Of a stretch of DNA of 49,222 nt, positions 18,354 to 26,945 are shown piece after piece; within the stretch, counting starts at the first letter, position 1; every line of letters begins with the position of its first letter. Below the pieces are notes generated by a model that searched no databases, was not told where the DNA came from, and saw only the letters and a program-made list of their open reading frames with translations. The DNA comes from an uncultured Lachnospiraceae bacterium. Its GTDB lineage: Bacteria; Bacillota; Clostridia; Lachnospirales; Lachnospiraceae. Location: assembly GCA_902793335.1 (NCBI GenBank), contig CADBCZ010000022.1, positions 1 through 49,222 on the forward strand, read 5' to 3'. Made by a program: the position numbers and the translations under genes.

Positions 18354-19931
18354 ATGGGAATATATTTGAATCCGGGAAATGAAAATTTTAAAAGAATAAT
18401 AAATGCAGAAATATTCGTAGACAAGACAATGATGATTCGTGATACAAATAAGCTTATTAATTCAACAAATAATCTTATCTGTGTATCGCGTCCGAGACGC
18501 TTTGGAAAGACTATAGCTCAAAATATGCTTACCGCATATTATTCAAAAGGATGTGATTCAAGAGAACTGTTTTCAGGATATATGATTGAACAGGAGCCTT
18601 CATTTGAAAAACACCTTAATATGTATAATGTTATTAAGATTGATATGAATAGCGAATATCAGAGTATTGAAGATAAGGATGTACTGATCAAAAGCATAAC
18701 TGATTCCATCAAAGAAGAAATGAGATTAGCATTTCCACAGATTATGCTTGATGATAACGATACACTTGCAAGGAGTATTCAAAAGATTCATTACGGTACA
18801 GGAGAAACATTTATTGTAATAATAGATGAATATGATGTCCTTGTCAGAGAACAGGTCTCACAAAAGTTGTTTGATGATTTTCTTAGTTTTTTGAATGGAC
18901 TATTTAAGAGTGATACTTTGAGTCCTGCCATATCGTTAGCGTATTTAACCGGAATCTTGCCAATTGTTCGGGATAAGGTACAAAGTAAACTTAATAATTT
19001 CAGAGAATATACATTTATAAGTCCGGGAAAATTTGCACCTCATATAGGTTTTACATCCGATGAGGTCAAACGGTTGTGCAAGGAGTACAATGTAGACTTT
19101 GAAGAATGTAGGCATTGGTATGATGGGTATGAACTTGGCGGTTATGAGATATATAATCCAGAATCTGTAGTCATGTGTATTGAGGAAGGCTATTATGAAG
19201 GTTACTGGGGTAAGACTTCGTCTTATCAGGTTATCTCTGACAGGATAGAACAGAATTTTGAGGGTATTAAGGATGATGTTGTCAGGATGTTGTCAGGAGA
19301 AGCAGTGGATGTTAATGTATCAAGTTATATGAATACCATGAATTCATTTAATTCAAAAAATGATGTTTTTACGTATCTGTCGCACCTAGGCTATCTTTCT
19401 TACAACAGGGATGAAAAGACCTGTCATATACCTAATCGTGAGATAAGGCAGGAGTGGCTCAATGCAATTGAACCAAATGAAGATTATAAGATTACTAATG
19501 ATATTATTAAGGCATCAAAAGAGCTTTTGAATAAGACCATAGATGAGGATGCTGAAGCTGTAGCAAAAGCTCTTGATATATCTCACATCCATATAGCTTC
19601 AAACAGAAGTTATAACAACGAGGATGTACTTCTAAGTGCTATATATTTAGCCTACATTTATGCCTTGAATAAGTATACGGTTATAAGAGAGGCAACTGCA
19701 GGCAAGGGCTTTGCGGATGTGGTGTTTGTGCCGTATGAGCCTAAGCTTCCAGCAATGGTAATAGAACTTAAATCCAATAAGACTGCACAGAGCGGATTAA
19801 AGCAGATAAAAGATAAGAAATATTATGAATCTCTTGAACTTTACAAAGGGAATATGCTGCTTGTGGGCATCAGCTATGACGAAGATACCAAGGAGCATAG
19901 CTGTGTGATAGAGAGGTATGTGAAGGAATAA
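18354..19931 (+). CDS. AAA-ATPase-like protein with C-terminal PD-(D/E)XK nuclease-like domain
   Basis: The N-terminal part is an AAA-ATPase-like domain (PF09820 type). It has GNENFKRIINAEIFVDKT, a P-loop at about residues 45-53 (SRPRRFGKTIAQNML) and a Walker B-like strand FIVIIDEYDVLV. The middle includes YDGYELGGYEIYNPESVVMC, typical of this family. The C-terminal domain (about 450-475) has ADVVFVPYEPKLPAMVIELK, the D...ExK core of PD-(D/E)XK nucleases (PF08011 type). The length of 525 is normal for this abundant gut-clostridial and Bacteroidetes family. Function is not established; a selfish or defence-related role is often suspected. It starts an accessory patch unrelated to sugars. Confidence 0.85.
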   Translation: MGIYLNPGNENFKRIINAEIFVDKTMMIRDTNKLINSTNNLICVSRPRRFGKTIAQNMLTAYYSKGCDSRELFSGYMIEQEPSFEKHLNMYNVIKIDMNSEYQSIEDKDVLIKSITDSIKEEMRLAFPQIMLDDNDTLARSIQKIHYGTGETFIVIIDEYDVLVREQVSQKLFDDFLSFLNGLFKSDTLSPAISLAYLTGILPIVRDKVQSKLNNFREYTFISPGKFAPHIGFTSDEVKRLCKEYNVDFEECRHWYDGYELGGYEIYNPESVVMCIEEGYYEGYWGKTSSYQVISDRIEQNFEGIKDDVVRMLSGEAVDVNVSSYMNTMNSFNSKNDVFTYLSHLGYLSYNRDEKTCHIPNREIRQEWLNAIEPNEDYKITNDIIKASKELLNKTIDEDAEAVAKALDISHIHIASNRSYNNEDVLLSAIYLAYIYALNKYTVIREATAGKGFADVVFVPYEPKLPAMVIELKSNKTAQSGLKQIKDKKYYESLELYKGNMLLVGISYDEDTKEHSCVIERYVKE

Positions 19932-19954
19932 TTGTAAAGAGGGTGTTATTCTAT

Positions 19955-20152
19955 ATGAAGCAGCTTGATGATCATGGAAATAATAAAGATCTGGTTATGT
20001 ATCGTATTGAATCGGCAAAAAATGATCTAAGGTCGGCGATTGCATTGCGGGATATAGATGATTATAGGGGAGCCAATAATAGGGCGTATTATGCTGTGTT
20101 TCATGCTATTACGGCAGTTCATGGGTTGAAAAGTATTGTATGGAGAGGTTGA
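19955..20152 (+). pseudogene. Truncated HEPN-domain gene
   Basis: The 65-residue product begins MKQLDDHGNNKDLVMYR and contains the front of a HEPN domain: AKNDLRSAIALRDIDDYRGA followed by the hallmark NRAYYAVFHAITAVHGL. HEPN proteins of this type (PF05168) are usually about 120-140 residues and form RNases or toxin-like partners of MNT nucleotidyltransferases. This one stops at a TGA right after the first helical pair, where the rest of the domain should follow. No MNT gene is adjacent. The stop is five bases before the start of the DUF4869-like gene. I read it as a remnant cut off when the downstream pair arrived. A functional mini-HEPN is a less likely alternative. A GTG at 19943 is in frame; ATG 19955 is preferred. 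Confidence 0.6.
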
Positions 20153-20156
20153 CACA

Positions 20157-20591
20157 ATGTTAAAAATATATTTTGGAGAAATGGATAATGTACTTCATAA
20201 CGTGGAGTCTTTTTTTGATAATCAATATCAATATGCATGGCTAGAAGATCCGTTTGTCAGAGGTTTGATAGAAGATGTTGATAAATCTGTGGTAGAATCT
20301 CCGGAATGCATTAAAAGTCCTGTGTTAAGACAGATTCCACCAACGAGATTATCCGGAGGAGCGAAAGCTGTTATATTGATGAAATATACAGATAGGATTG
20401 TTAATGCATCAAACTGTGGAGATAATTGTGCGAAGTGGATATTAAAGCTTGGCGAGAATCAGGATATAACAATTAATCTCAATCATATAATGGAATTTGA
20501 CAGAGATAACTTCGAGATTGCTATTATCAATAATGATAAGATTGTTCATAATATGGCAGAGCTCGTTGATGTTGCGATAGACTATCTTTAA
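20157..20591 (+). CDS. DUF4869-like protein
   Basis: The 144-residue product begins MLKIYFGEMDNVLHNVESFF and contains the segments SPVLRQIPPTRLSGGAKAVI and NASNCGDNCAKWILKLGE, which I recognise as the DUF4869 pattern from Firmicutes. Function is unknown. It is a soluble acidic protein without membrane segments. An in-frame TTG at 20136 exists, but GGAGAGG (20142-20148) lies eight bases before ATG 20157. It is followed after 24 bases by a P-loop ATPase gene, and I recall this two-gene arrangement from related genomes, so the pair probably acts as one unit. It directly abuts the truncated HEPN gene. Confidence 0.7.
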   Translation: MLKIYFGEMDNVLHNVESFFDNQYQYAWLEDPFVRGLIEDVDKSVVESPECIKSPVLRQIPPTRLSGGAKAVILMKYTDRIVNASNCGDNCAKWILKLGENQDITINLNHIMEFDRDNFEIAIINNDKIVHNMAELVDVAIDYL

Positions 20592-20615
20592 TATTTGTGA
20601 AAAGGATGATTTTTC

Positions 20616-21590
20616 ATGCGCGGGAAATATAATATTACAGTTGAAAATGCATTTATCAGATATGAGTTTACAATACAGAGAAATATAACTGTTATTCGTG
20701 GGCAGAGTGCTACCGGAAAAACAACTCTGGTCGAAATGATTCGTGAATATAATGAATTGCCGGATACCGGTATTAATATCCGATGTGATAAAACGTTGGC
20801 TGTGTTATACGGAAGGGACTGGCAGGACAGGCTTGCCAATATCTCGGATTCGATTGTGTTTATTGATGAACAAAGCAGGTTTGTCAAAACACATGAATTT
20901 GCGGAGGCTATTAAGGGTTCGAACAATTATTTTGTTATTGTTACAAGGGAGAAACTTAGTGAATTACCATATAGTGTTACGGAGATATATGGTATAAGGA
21001 CGAGAGGAAAGTATGCCGGACTGGTCGGGGAATATACAGCAAATGAGTTTTATAGGATATATGCAGATATACCAACAAGAACTTTTGAACCGGATGTAAT
21101 TATAACAGAGGATTCTAATTCAGGGTTTGAATTTTGGAATAATGTGACGGATTTCTGTAAATGTATTTCTGCAGGAGGGAAATCCAATATCATAAAGTGT
21201 TTGAAAGAGGATGCAAAAGCAGACAAAAAATATCTTGCAATAGTAGATGGAGCTGCATTTGGAGCAGAATTGGAAGAGATGATCCAATATATAAAGTATC
21301 GCAATCAAAATGTTGAAATATATGCACCAGAGTCGTTCGAGTATATTTTACTTACGAGTGGTTTGTTCAAATCCAATGATATTAATGATAAATGTAATAA
21401 CACATATGATTATGCCGATTCTGTAAAATATATGAGTTGGGAACAGTTCTACTCAGAATTACTAACCGCGATAACTAAGGATACAGAAATGCAATATAGT
21501 AAACATAAATTAAATGTATACTACCTGTCAGAAAGAAATATGGAGTTGGTTGTTAATAGCCTGCCGGATAGACTTAAGATTAGGAGTTAG
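20616..21590 (+). CDS. P-loop ATPase with Toprim-like C-terminal part
   Basis: The 324-residue product has a Walker A motif GQSATGKTT at about residues 29-37 and a Walker B-like strand SIVFIDEQSRF at about 79-89. In the second half, YLAIVDGAAFGAELEEMIQY (from about 206) resembles the acidic strand and glycine turn of Toprim domains, which is tentative. No helicase or nuclease motif is clear. It follows the DUF4869-like gene, and a terminator (21610-21640) closes the pair. An ATPase followed by a Toprim-like part recalls OLD-family nucleases, but the catalytic acidic residues cannot be confirmed by eye. Cellular role is unknown; a defence or toxin-antitoxin-like function is a guess based on company. 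Confidence 0.65.
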   Translation: MRGKYNITVENAFIRYEFTIQRNITVIRGQSATGKTTLVEMIREYNELPDTGINIRCDKTLAVLYGRDWQDRLANISDSIVFIDEQSRFVKTHEFAEAIKGSNNYFVIVTREKLSELPYSVTEIYGIRTRGKYAGLVGEYTANEFYRIYADIPTRTFEPDVIITEDSNSGFEFWNNVTDFCKCISAGGKSNIIKCLKEDAKADKKYLAIVDGAAFGAELEEMIQYIKYRNQNVEIYAPESFEYILLTSGLFKSNDINDKCNNTYDYADSVKYMSWEQFYSELLTAITKDTEMQYSKHKLNVYYLSERNMELVVNSLPDRLKIRS

Positions 21591-21609
21591 GGGTGTGGAT
21601 GAATACCGG

Positions 21610-21640
21610 AGAGGTTGACTTAAGATGTTAGCCTCTTTTG
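21610..21640 (+). terminator. Intrinsic terminator after the ATPase gene
   Basis: AGAGGTTGAC (21610-21619) pairs with GTTAGCCTCT (21627-21636), a 10-bp stem with two G-T wobbles and a 7-base loop, followed by TTTTG and more T-rich sequence. It lies 20 bases after the ATPase stop and before the promoter of the Pse operon, separating the two units. Confidence 0.7.
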
Positions 21641-21678
21641 TATTTTGTACAATGAGAATAGAAAACACAACCTTTTTG

Positions 21679-21707
21679 TTGGCAAAATGAACAAACTATG
21701 ATATACT
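21679..21707 (+). promoter_or_regulatory. Sigma-A promoter of the pseudaminic acid operon
   Basis: TTGGCA (21679-21684) and TATACT (21702-21707) are spaced by 17 bases, each one change from consensus, and the -10 is extended by TGA. Transcription should begin near 21714, giving a leader of about 79 bases that contains CCAAAT and ATTTGG as a wide inverted repeat (21725-21765 region). No SigD box is seen, so these genes appear to be transcribed by the housekeeping sigma factor, not together with flagellin. Confidence 0.7.
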
Positions 21708-21792
21708 TTACGTGTGTTGTCAAAGCCAAATAAATTATATTAAAATATACTGTGATTTGGATGGAAAACAAAGTTTTTAAAGGAGAGAATGG

Positions 21793-22791
21793 ATGCTCAA
21801 CGATAAAACAATTCTTATAACCGGTGGCACTGGATCATTTGGTCATCATTTTGTGGACTATGTTGTAAAACATTATAATCCCAAGAAAATCATCATTTAT
21901 TCCCGAGATGAGTTTAAGCAATTTAATATGCGTAATCAATACAAAGAGTATGATGATATTCTTAGATTTTTTATTGGAGACGTCAGAGATAAGGATAGAT
22001 TGTACCGAGCTTTGAATGGTGTTGATTATGTTATTCATGCAGCAGCTTTAAAGCAGGTTCCGGCATGTGAGTATAACCCTATAGAAGCCATCAAGACCAA
22101 TATTAATGGTGCATGTAACGTAATAGAAGCAAGTTTGGACCGTGATGTCAAGAAGATAATAGCGCTTTCAACCGACAAGGCTGTAAGTCCGATTAATCTC
22201 TATGGTTCTACCAAGATGGTTTCTGATAAATTATTTTCTGCGGCTAATGCGTATTCGGGTAATGACGGTACAAGGTTTGCGGTGGTTCGATACGGTAATG
22301 TTGCAGGAAGTCGTGGTTCGGTCATTCCGTTTTTTCAGAGTATAATAGATAAAGGAGAAATAAAGCTTCCGATTACAGATTATCGTATGACAAGATTCTG
22401 GATCAGTCTTGAAGATGGAGTGAAACTGGTGATAAAAGCACTTGAAGAAGCAAGAGGTGGAGAAACATTTATCTCCAAGATTCCTTCATTTAAAATTACG
22501 GATCTTGCACAGGCTATGCTTCCGGGATGTGAGATGCCTGAGGTGGGGATTCGTGAGGGAGAGAAGCTTCATGAGGTTATGGTGCCGGCGGAAGACTCGT
22601 TCAGAACATACGAGTATGACAGACATTATATTATATATCCCAATTATGATTGGTGGAGAGATGGAGATATCATTCCCGGAGGAAAGCTTGTTGAGCCGGG
22701 GTTTGTTTATAGTTCAGAGACAAATAAGGAATGGTTGACTGTTGAGGATATTCAGAGGTTGTTAAAAAAAGATATCTATTATCATAATTAA
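21793..22791 (+). CDS. pseB: UDP-GlcNAc 4,6-dehydratase (inverting)
   Basis: PseB performs the first step of pseudaminic acid synthesis, converting UDP-GlcNAc to the 4-keto-6-deoxy-L-arabino sugar with bound NADP. The 332-residue length matches the family. The Rossmann motif is ITGGTGSFGHHFVDY near the N-terminus, and DYVIHAAALKQVPACEYNP and IALSTDKAVSPINLYGSTKM are typical of PseB. In the latter, Lys in STDKA and the YGSTK region replace the classic YxxxK. A C-terminal RMTRFWISLEDGV also fits. ATG 21793 follows AAAGGAGAG. It is the first gene of the Pse operon, behind a good sigma-A promoter. Identity as PseB and not a retaining dehydratase is also supported by pseC, pseG, pseF and pseI downstream. 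Confidence 0.93.
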   Translation: MLNDKTILITGGTGSFGHHFVDYVVKHYNPKKIIIYSRDEFKQFNMRNQYKEYDDILRFFIGDVRDKDRLYRALNGVDYVIHAAALKQVPACEYNPIEAIKTNINGACNVIEASLDRDVKKIIALSTDKAVSPINLYGSTKMVSDKLFSAANAYSGNDGTRFAVVRYGNVAGSRGSVIPFFQSIIDKGEIKLPITDYRMTRFWISLEDGVKLVIKALEEARGGETFISKIPSFKITDLAQAMLPGCEMPEVGIREGEKLHEVMVPAEDSFRTYEYDRHYIIYPNYDWWRDGDIIPGGKLVEPGFVYSSETNKEWLTVEDIQRLLKKDIYYHN

Positions 22792-22896
22792 AGTATTGTT
22801 ATAAACTTAATATATCATATCTAATCAGAAGATATTTAATAAAAAGACAATATTGATGTTATTGTATATACGCTTAAAGGATGGAACTGTATTATT

Positions 22897-24102
22897 ATGG
22901 AAAAACTGGCTATTGAAGGTGGGTGCCCTGTTCGTATAGATAAAATATTCTATGGACGACAATGGATTGATGAGAATGACATAAATGCTGTAGAGGAAGT
23001 TTTACGTAGTGATTTCATAACTTGTGGTCCCAAAGTTGACGAACTCGAAAGAGCATTGTGCCAATACACCGGAGCAAAGTATGCAGTGGTTGTTAATAGT
23101 GGAACCTCAGCCCTTCATTGTGCTTGCATAGCTGCCGGCATTAAACAGGGAGATGAGGTGATTACAACACCGCTTACATTTGCTGCTTCGGCTAATTGTG
23201 TTATATATTGCGGGGGAAGACCGGTATTTGCCGACGTCGATTCATCAACATATAATATTGATCCCGATAGTATAAGAGACTGCATAACAAAAAACACAAA
23301 GGCAATTATAGCTGTGGATTATACCGGACAGGCTGTTGAGATAGATGAGATTAGAAAGATATGTATAGATAATAATTTGGTTTTTATCGAAGATGCAGCA
23401 CACTCTATTGGAACAAAATATAAAGGTGAGAATGTCGGAAATCTGGCAGATATGACGTGCTTCTCATTTCATCCGGTTAAAACGATTACAGGTGGAGAGG
23501 GTGGGGCGATTCTCACGAATGATGAGAATTTGTATAGAAAACTTATGCTTGCACGTACACATGGAATTACACATGATGAGTCCATGATGGAAGATGATAT
23601 GCACGAAGGATCATGGTGTTATGAACAGATTTCACTTGGGTATAATTACAGGCTTACAGATTTTCAAGCAGCATTGATCACCAGCCAACTGAGAAAACTT
23701 GATATATTTGCAAAACGGCGAAAAGAGATTGCGCAAAGATACAACGAAGCATTTTCAGATATGCCAGAAATTATCATTCAGAAGGAAATATCGGAATCTG
23801 ATACATGCAGACATTTGTATATTATTCAACTAAAATTGGAACTGCTCAAGTGTACGCGGCGTGAATTTTTTGATGCTATGAGTGCAGAGAATGTGCAGTG
23901 CCAGGTTCATTATATTCCTATTTACTGGTTTCCGTATTATCGACATATGGGTTATAAGAAGGGTATATGTCCTAAAGCAGAGGATATATATGAGAGGATT
24001 ATGAGTATTCCGTTATATCCAAAGATGACCGATCAGGATGTTGAGGATGTGATTCGGGCGGTTAAGAAAGTTGTTGATAATTATCGAATTGCAGAGCAGT
24101 AG
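22897..24102 (+). CDS. pseC: PLP-dependent UDP-4-keto-sugar aminotransferase
   Basis: PseC puts an amino group on C4 of the PseB product, using glutamate and pyridoxal phosphate, to give UDP-4-amino-4,6-dideoxy-L-AltNAc. The protein is a DegT/DnrJ/EryC1 aminotransferase of 401 residues. Visible features are NSGTSALHCACIAAG (phosphate cradle), FIEDAAHSIGTKYKG (Asp for the PLP ring nitrogen) and the Schiff-base lysine K195 in SFHPVKTITGGEGGAIL. FYGRQWIDENDINAV at the N-terminus fits PseC. The gap to pseB is 105 bases without a terminator. Ribosome binding is weak: AAAGG lies about 15 bases before ATG 22897. PseC and LegC are related, and the inverting PseB upstream decides in favour of PseC. 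Confidence 0.9.
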   Translation: MEKLAIEGGCPVRIDKIFYGRQWIDENDINAVEEVLRSDFITCGPKVDELERALCQYTGAKYAVVVNSGTSALHCACIAAGIKQGDEVITTPLTFAASANCVIYCGGRPVFADVDSSTYNIDPDSIRDCITKNTKAIIAVDYTGQAVEIDEIRKICIDNNLVFIEDAAHSIGTKYKGENVGNLADMTCFSFHPVKTITGGEGGAILTNDENLYRKLMLARTHGITHDESMMEDDMHEGSWCYEQISLGYNYRLTDFQAALITSQLRKLDIFAKRRKEIAQRYNEAFSDMPEIIIQKEISESDTCRHLYIIQLKLELLKCTRREFFDAMSAENVQCQVHYIPIYWFPYYRHMGYKKGICPKAEDIYERIMSIPLYPKMTDQDVEDVIRAVKKVVDNYRIAEQ

Positions 24103-24191
24103 AATAGAACGCGTTATCTGTGATAAGATGTTTATTTACAATAATGTATGAATATAGATAAAAATGGTTGTGCGAATAGAAGTGGGTTGAT

Positions 24192-25217
24192 TTGAAAGTG
24201 AAACAGACAATTTATATACGTGTGGATATGAACAAGGAGATTGCGACCGGTCATATGATGCGGTGTCTTTCTATTGCGGATGAAATAAGGAATAGCGGAG
24301 CTGAAGCAATATTTATACTTGCGGACAACAATGCATGCGGTTTGCTTGAAAAATGCGGATATGAATTTGCAGTATTAGATACATCATGGAAGGACATGGA
24401 TGCCGAAATCCCAATTATGAAGAGGCTGATTCGTGACAAACATATTAAAACACTTATTATTGATAGTTATGCAGCCACAGCAGATTATTTATCTGCCATG
24501 ACAGAGCTTACTTATACACTTTATATTGATGATTTGAATAGATGTGATTTGTCGGTCGATGTGATTCTTTGCTATGCTATATATGCAGATAGACAAATAT
24601 ATATTGAGAATTGTGCTTGCAAGAGTTCCGAACTTTTACTCGGTACTGATTATGTACCGTTACGAAAAGTATTTCGAAATATTCCGAAGAAGGTTATTAG
24701 GGAAAAAGTAGAAAATATATTGATTCTTTCCGGGGGAGGGGATCCATATAGAACAATTGATCAATGCATTGGTGTACTGTCAAAAAAAAGTACTATAGAG
24801 ATTCATGCAATATGCGGAAGATATTCTGAACAGGCAGAAGAGTTGAGACGGATGTATAAGAATATGCCGAACATTCATATTCATGAAACTGTAGATAATA
24901 TAGAGGTATATATGCAGGAGGCGGATATTTGTATTTCGGCAGCAGGAACTACATTGTATGAATTGTGTGCTTGTGGCACACCGACATTGTCATACATTCT
25001 GGCTGATAATCAGATAGATAATGCAAGAGGGTTTGATGAGAAAGGGCTTATTCCTTATTTGGGGGATGTGAGAAAGCATGATATAGGTATTTGCGTTCAA
25101 GAAGCATTAAATCAGCTTGAAGACGCAGGAAGTAGAAAAGATATTTCAGAAAAAATGAGAATGCTTATAGATGGAAAAGGGTGCTATAGGATAATTAAAG
25201 AATTTCAAGTATTATAA
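24192..25217 (+). CDS. pseG: UDP-sugar hydrolase of pseudaminic acid synthesis
   Basis: PseG removes UDP from UDP-2,4-diacetamido-2,4,6-trideoxy-L-altrose, inverting at C1. The 341-residue GT-B-like protein starts with TIYIRVDMNKEIATGHMMRC, the MurG-like loop holding the catalytic His (GHMMRC). It also has IDSYAATADY, ILSGGGDPYRTIDQCIGVL and the C-terminal SAAGTTLYELCACGTP, all typical of PseG. The start is TTG 24192 after GTGGG, or GTG 24198 two codons later; sequence does not decide. The order pseC-pseG-pseF is common in Pse operons. The acetyltransferase step (PseH) that must precede it has no gene between pseC and pseG; candidates lie downstream. Confidence 0.9.
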   Translation: MKVKQTIYIRVDMNKEIATGHMMRCLSIADEIRNSGAEAIFILADNNACGLLEKCGYEFAVLDTSWKDMDAEIPIMKRLIRDKHIKTLIIDSYAATADYLSAMTELTYTLYIDDLNRCDLSVDVILCYAIYADRQIYIENCACKSSELLLGTDYVPLRKVFRNIPKKVIREKVENILILSGGGDPYRTIDQCIGVLSKKSTIEIHAICGRYSEQAEELRRMYKNMPNIHIHETVDNIEVYMQEADICISAAGTTLYELCACGTPTLSYILADNQIDNARGFDEKGLIPYLGDVRKHDIGICVQEALNQLEDAGSRKDISEKMRMLIDGKGCYRIIKEFQVL

Positions 25218-25243
25218 ATAGATTTTGTATGGGAAGTGATGAG

Positions 25244-25936
25244 ATGAAAATTGCTGTAATTACTGCAAGGGGTGGAAGCAAAAGAATTCCAAGAAAGAAT
25301 ATAAAAGAATTTTGTGGTAAACCAATACTTGCATATTCAATTGAAGCTGCGTTAAAAAGCGGCATATTTGATGAGGTTATGATATCTACAGAAGATGATG
25401 AGATAGCTGATTTAGCTATTAAATATGGGGCGAAGTTTCCATTCAGAAGAAGTGAGAATACCGCCGGTGATCATGCTATGACTATTGATGTCATGGCTGA
25501 AGTTGTTGAACAATATAAGAAGATTGATATTGCTCCGGATATTGTATGTTGTATATATCCAACCGCACCTTTTGTAACGGCAGAAAAACTAATAAAAGCC
25601 AGTGAGATATTTGAATCAACCGGGTCAGATTCGGTTATACCGGTTGTAAAGTTTTCTTTTCCGCCTCAAAGATGTTTTGTTATTAATGGCAATTATATCG
25701 ATTTTAAATGGCCGGAAAATGAATTTGTAAGATCGCAGGACTTGGAACCATATTATCATGATGCGGGTCAGTTTTATTATATGCGCACTGATGTGATGAT
25801 GAGAGAACATACATTGGTGCCGAAAAAGACAGCGCCGCTTATCCTTGACGAGATGGAAGTTCAAGATATAGATAATATGGATGATTGGGAAATTGCAGAA
25901 ATAAAGTATAAGGCTATGAGGAAGAAAAATGAGTAA
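25244..25936 (+). CDS. pseF: CMP-pseudaminic acid synthetase
   Basis: PseF activates pseudaminic acid with CTP to CMP-Pse, the donor used by glycosyltransferases. The 230-residue product begins MKIAVITARGGSKRIPRKN, the CTP-binding loop of CMP-sialic acid synthetases, and has SIEAALKSGIFDEVMISTED, CCIYPTAPFVTAEKLIKA and the C-terminal DIDNMDDWEIAEIKYKAM. An ATG at 25229 would add five residues; ATG 25244 is where the family starts. Its last eight bases overlap the next gene, showing tight coupling to the oxidoreductase. Confidence 0.9.
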   Translation: MKIAVITARGGSKRIPRKNIKEFCGKPILAYSIEAALKSGIFDEVMISTEDDEIADLAIKYGAKFPFRRSENTAGDHAMTIDVMAEVVEQYKKIDIAPDIVCCIYPTAPFVTAEKLIKASEIFESTGSDSVIPVVKFSFPPQRCFVINGNYIDFKWPENEFVRSQDLEPYYHDAGQFYYMRTDVMMREHTLVPKKTAPLILDEMEVQDIDNMDDWEIAEIKYKAMRKKNE

Positions 25937-26945
25937 GTATAAAGCTGCTGTGATTGGACTTGGAAATATCGGATTGATGTATGATTTTGACGAAAAGCGA
26001 AATCATCCTTCAAGTCATTCCCTGGCGTATACTGACTCTGATAATTTTGATTTGGTGTTTTGTGTAGATTCAGATGTAGAAAAGGGAAAATGGCTAAATA
26101 AAATAAACCATAGGGCATATTTTTTTAGAACTATTGATGAAGCAATCAAATGTGGATATGCGAATGATATAGATGTTGTAAGTGTTTGTACACCACCAGA
26201 TACTCATTTTTGTATTCTTTCGGAATTGTTGGAGAAAAAAATTGGTAAAGTTGTTTTTTGTGAAAAGCCGATTGCGTTAAATTCAAAAGAAGCAAAAAAA
26301 ATAAAAGAAATGGTAGAACAATATAATGTTAAGATAATTCCGAATATTTCCAGAAGATGGAATGTTGGATTGAGAAAAGTTAAAGATACTGTGCAAAATC
26401 AAAGATATGGGAAATTAGAGAAGATAAATGTAAGATATACTCGTGGAATATATAATACAGGTTCACATTTGTTCGATATATTGGAGATGTGGACAGGTAC
26501 AGAAATAGAGAGTGTAGAGGCATTAGATAAAACTATTACAACAGCGGAACCTGAACCGACATTTTCATTTTTCTTTAAAATGAGAAATGGTGTTACAGGA
26601 TATGCAGAAGCGATTAATGACGAACAGTACTACATGTTTGAGATAGATATGTTCTTAACTGATGGTAAAATAGAAATGAGAAATAGTGGTGATGATGTTA
26701 GGTATTTTAGCAGAACAAGTCATCATTTATTTGGAGACTTTATGGAATTGAAAGAAGTTGCACATGATGGAAATTTACTTGCAGACTCGTGTATAATGAA
26801 TGCGGTTGATAATATTTCCGGTTGGTTAAAAAATGGTGACAGTGTTTTGTGTTCTTTGGAGAATGCAATAAAGCCTTTATATATAGCAGAAGCATTAGAA
26901 AAATCATTTAATTTAAAACAGGTGGTAAAAGTAAACTATGAGTAG
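25929..26945 (+). CDS. Gfo/Idh/MocA-type NAD(P)-dependent oxidoreductase
   Basis: The 338-residue product has the Rossmann motif AVIGLGNIGLMYDFDEKR, the segment VVSVCTPPDTHFCILSELLE and the catalytic EKP triad in KVVFCEKPIALNSKEAKK, which identify the Gfo/Idh/MocA family. These enzymes oxidise or reduce a sugar hydroxyl or keto group. It overlaps pseF by eight bases and the second aminotransferase by eight bases, so the three are translated together. Oxidoreductase plus aminotransferase is the standard way to exchange a hydroxyl for an amino group. I therefore infer a modification of the nonulosonic acid or of another sugar, carbon unknown. Confidence 0.82.
   Translation: MSKYKAAVIGLGNIGLMYDFDEKRNHPSSHSLAYTDSDNFDLVFCVDSDVEKGKWLNKINHRAYFFRTIDEAIKCGYANDIDVVSVCTPPDTHFCILSELLEKKIGKVVFCEKPIALNSKEAKKIKEMVEQYNVKIIPNISRRWNVGLRKVKDTVQNQRYGKLEKINVRYTRGIYNTGSHLFDILEMWTGTEIESVEALDKTITTAEPEPTFSFFFKMRNGVTGYAEAINDEQYYMFEIDMFLTDGKIEMRNSGDDVRYFSRTSHHLFGDFMELKEVAHDGNLLADSCIMNAVDNISGWLKNGDSVLCSLENAIKPLYIAEALEKSFNLKQVVKVNYE

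Larger units (their letters stand above)
20142..21619. repeat. 12-bp direct repeat flanking the DUF4869/ATPase pair
   Basis: GGAGAGGTTGAC occurs at 20142-20153 and again at 21608-21619, bracketing the two-gene unit (20157-21590). It could be a target-site duplication or recombination scar. Caution is needed because the first copy includes the Shine-Dalgarno of the DUF4869-like gene and the second copy forms part of a terminator stem, so function could explain some of the match. Confidence 0.35.

Noticed and set aside
18354-19931. Interpretation of the ATPase/PD-(D/E)XK protein as part of the glycan machinery
   Set aside because: Its family is widespread in gut bacteria without sugar genes, and its domains have no sugar-related motif.
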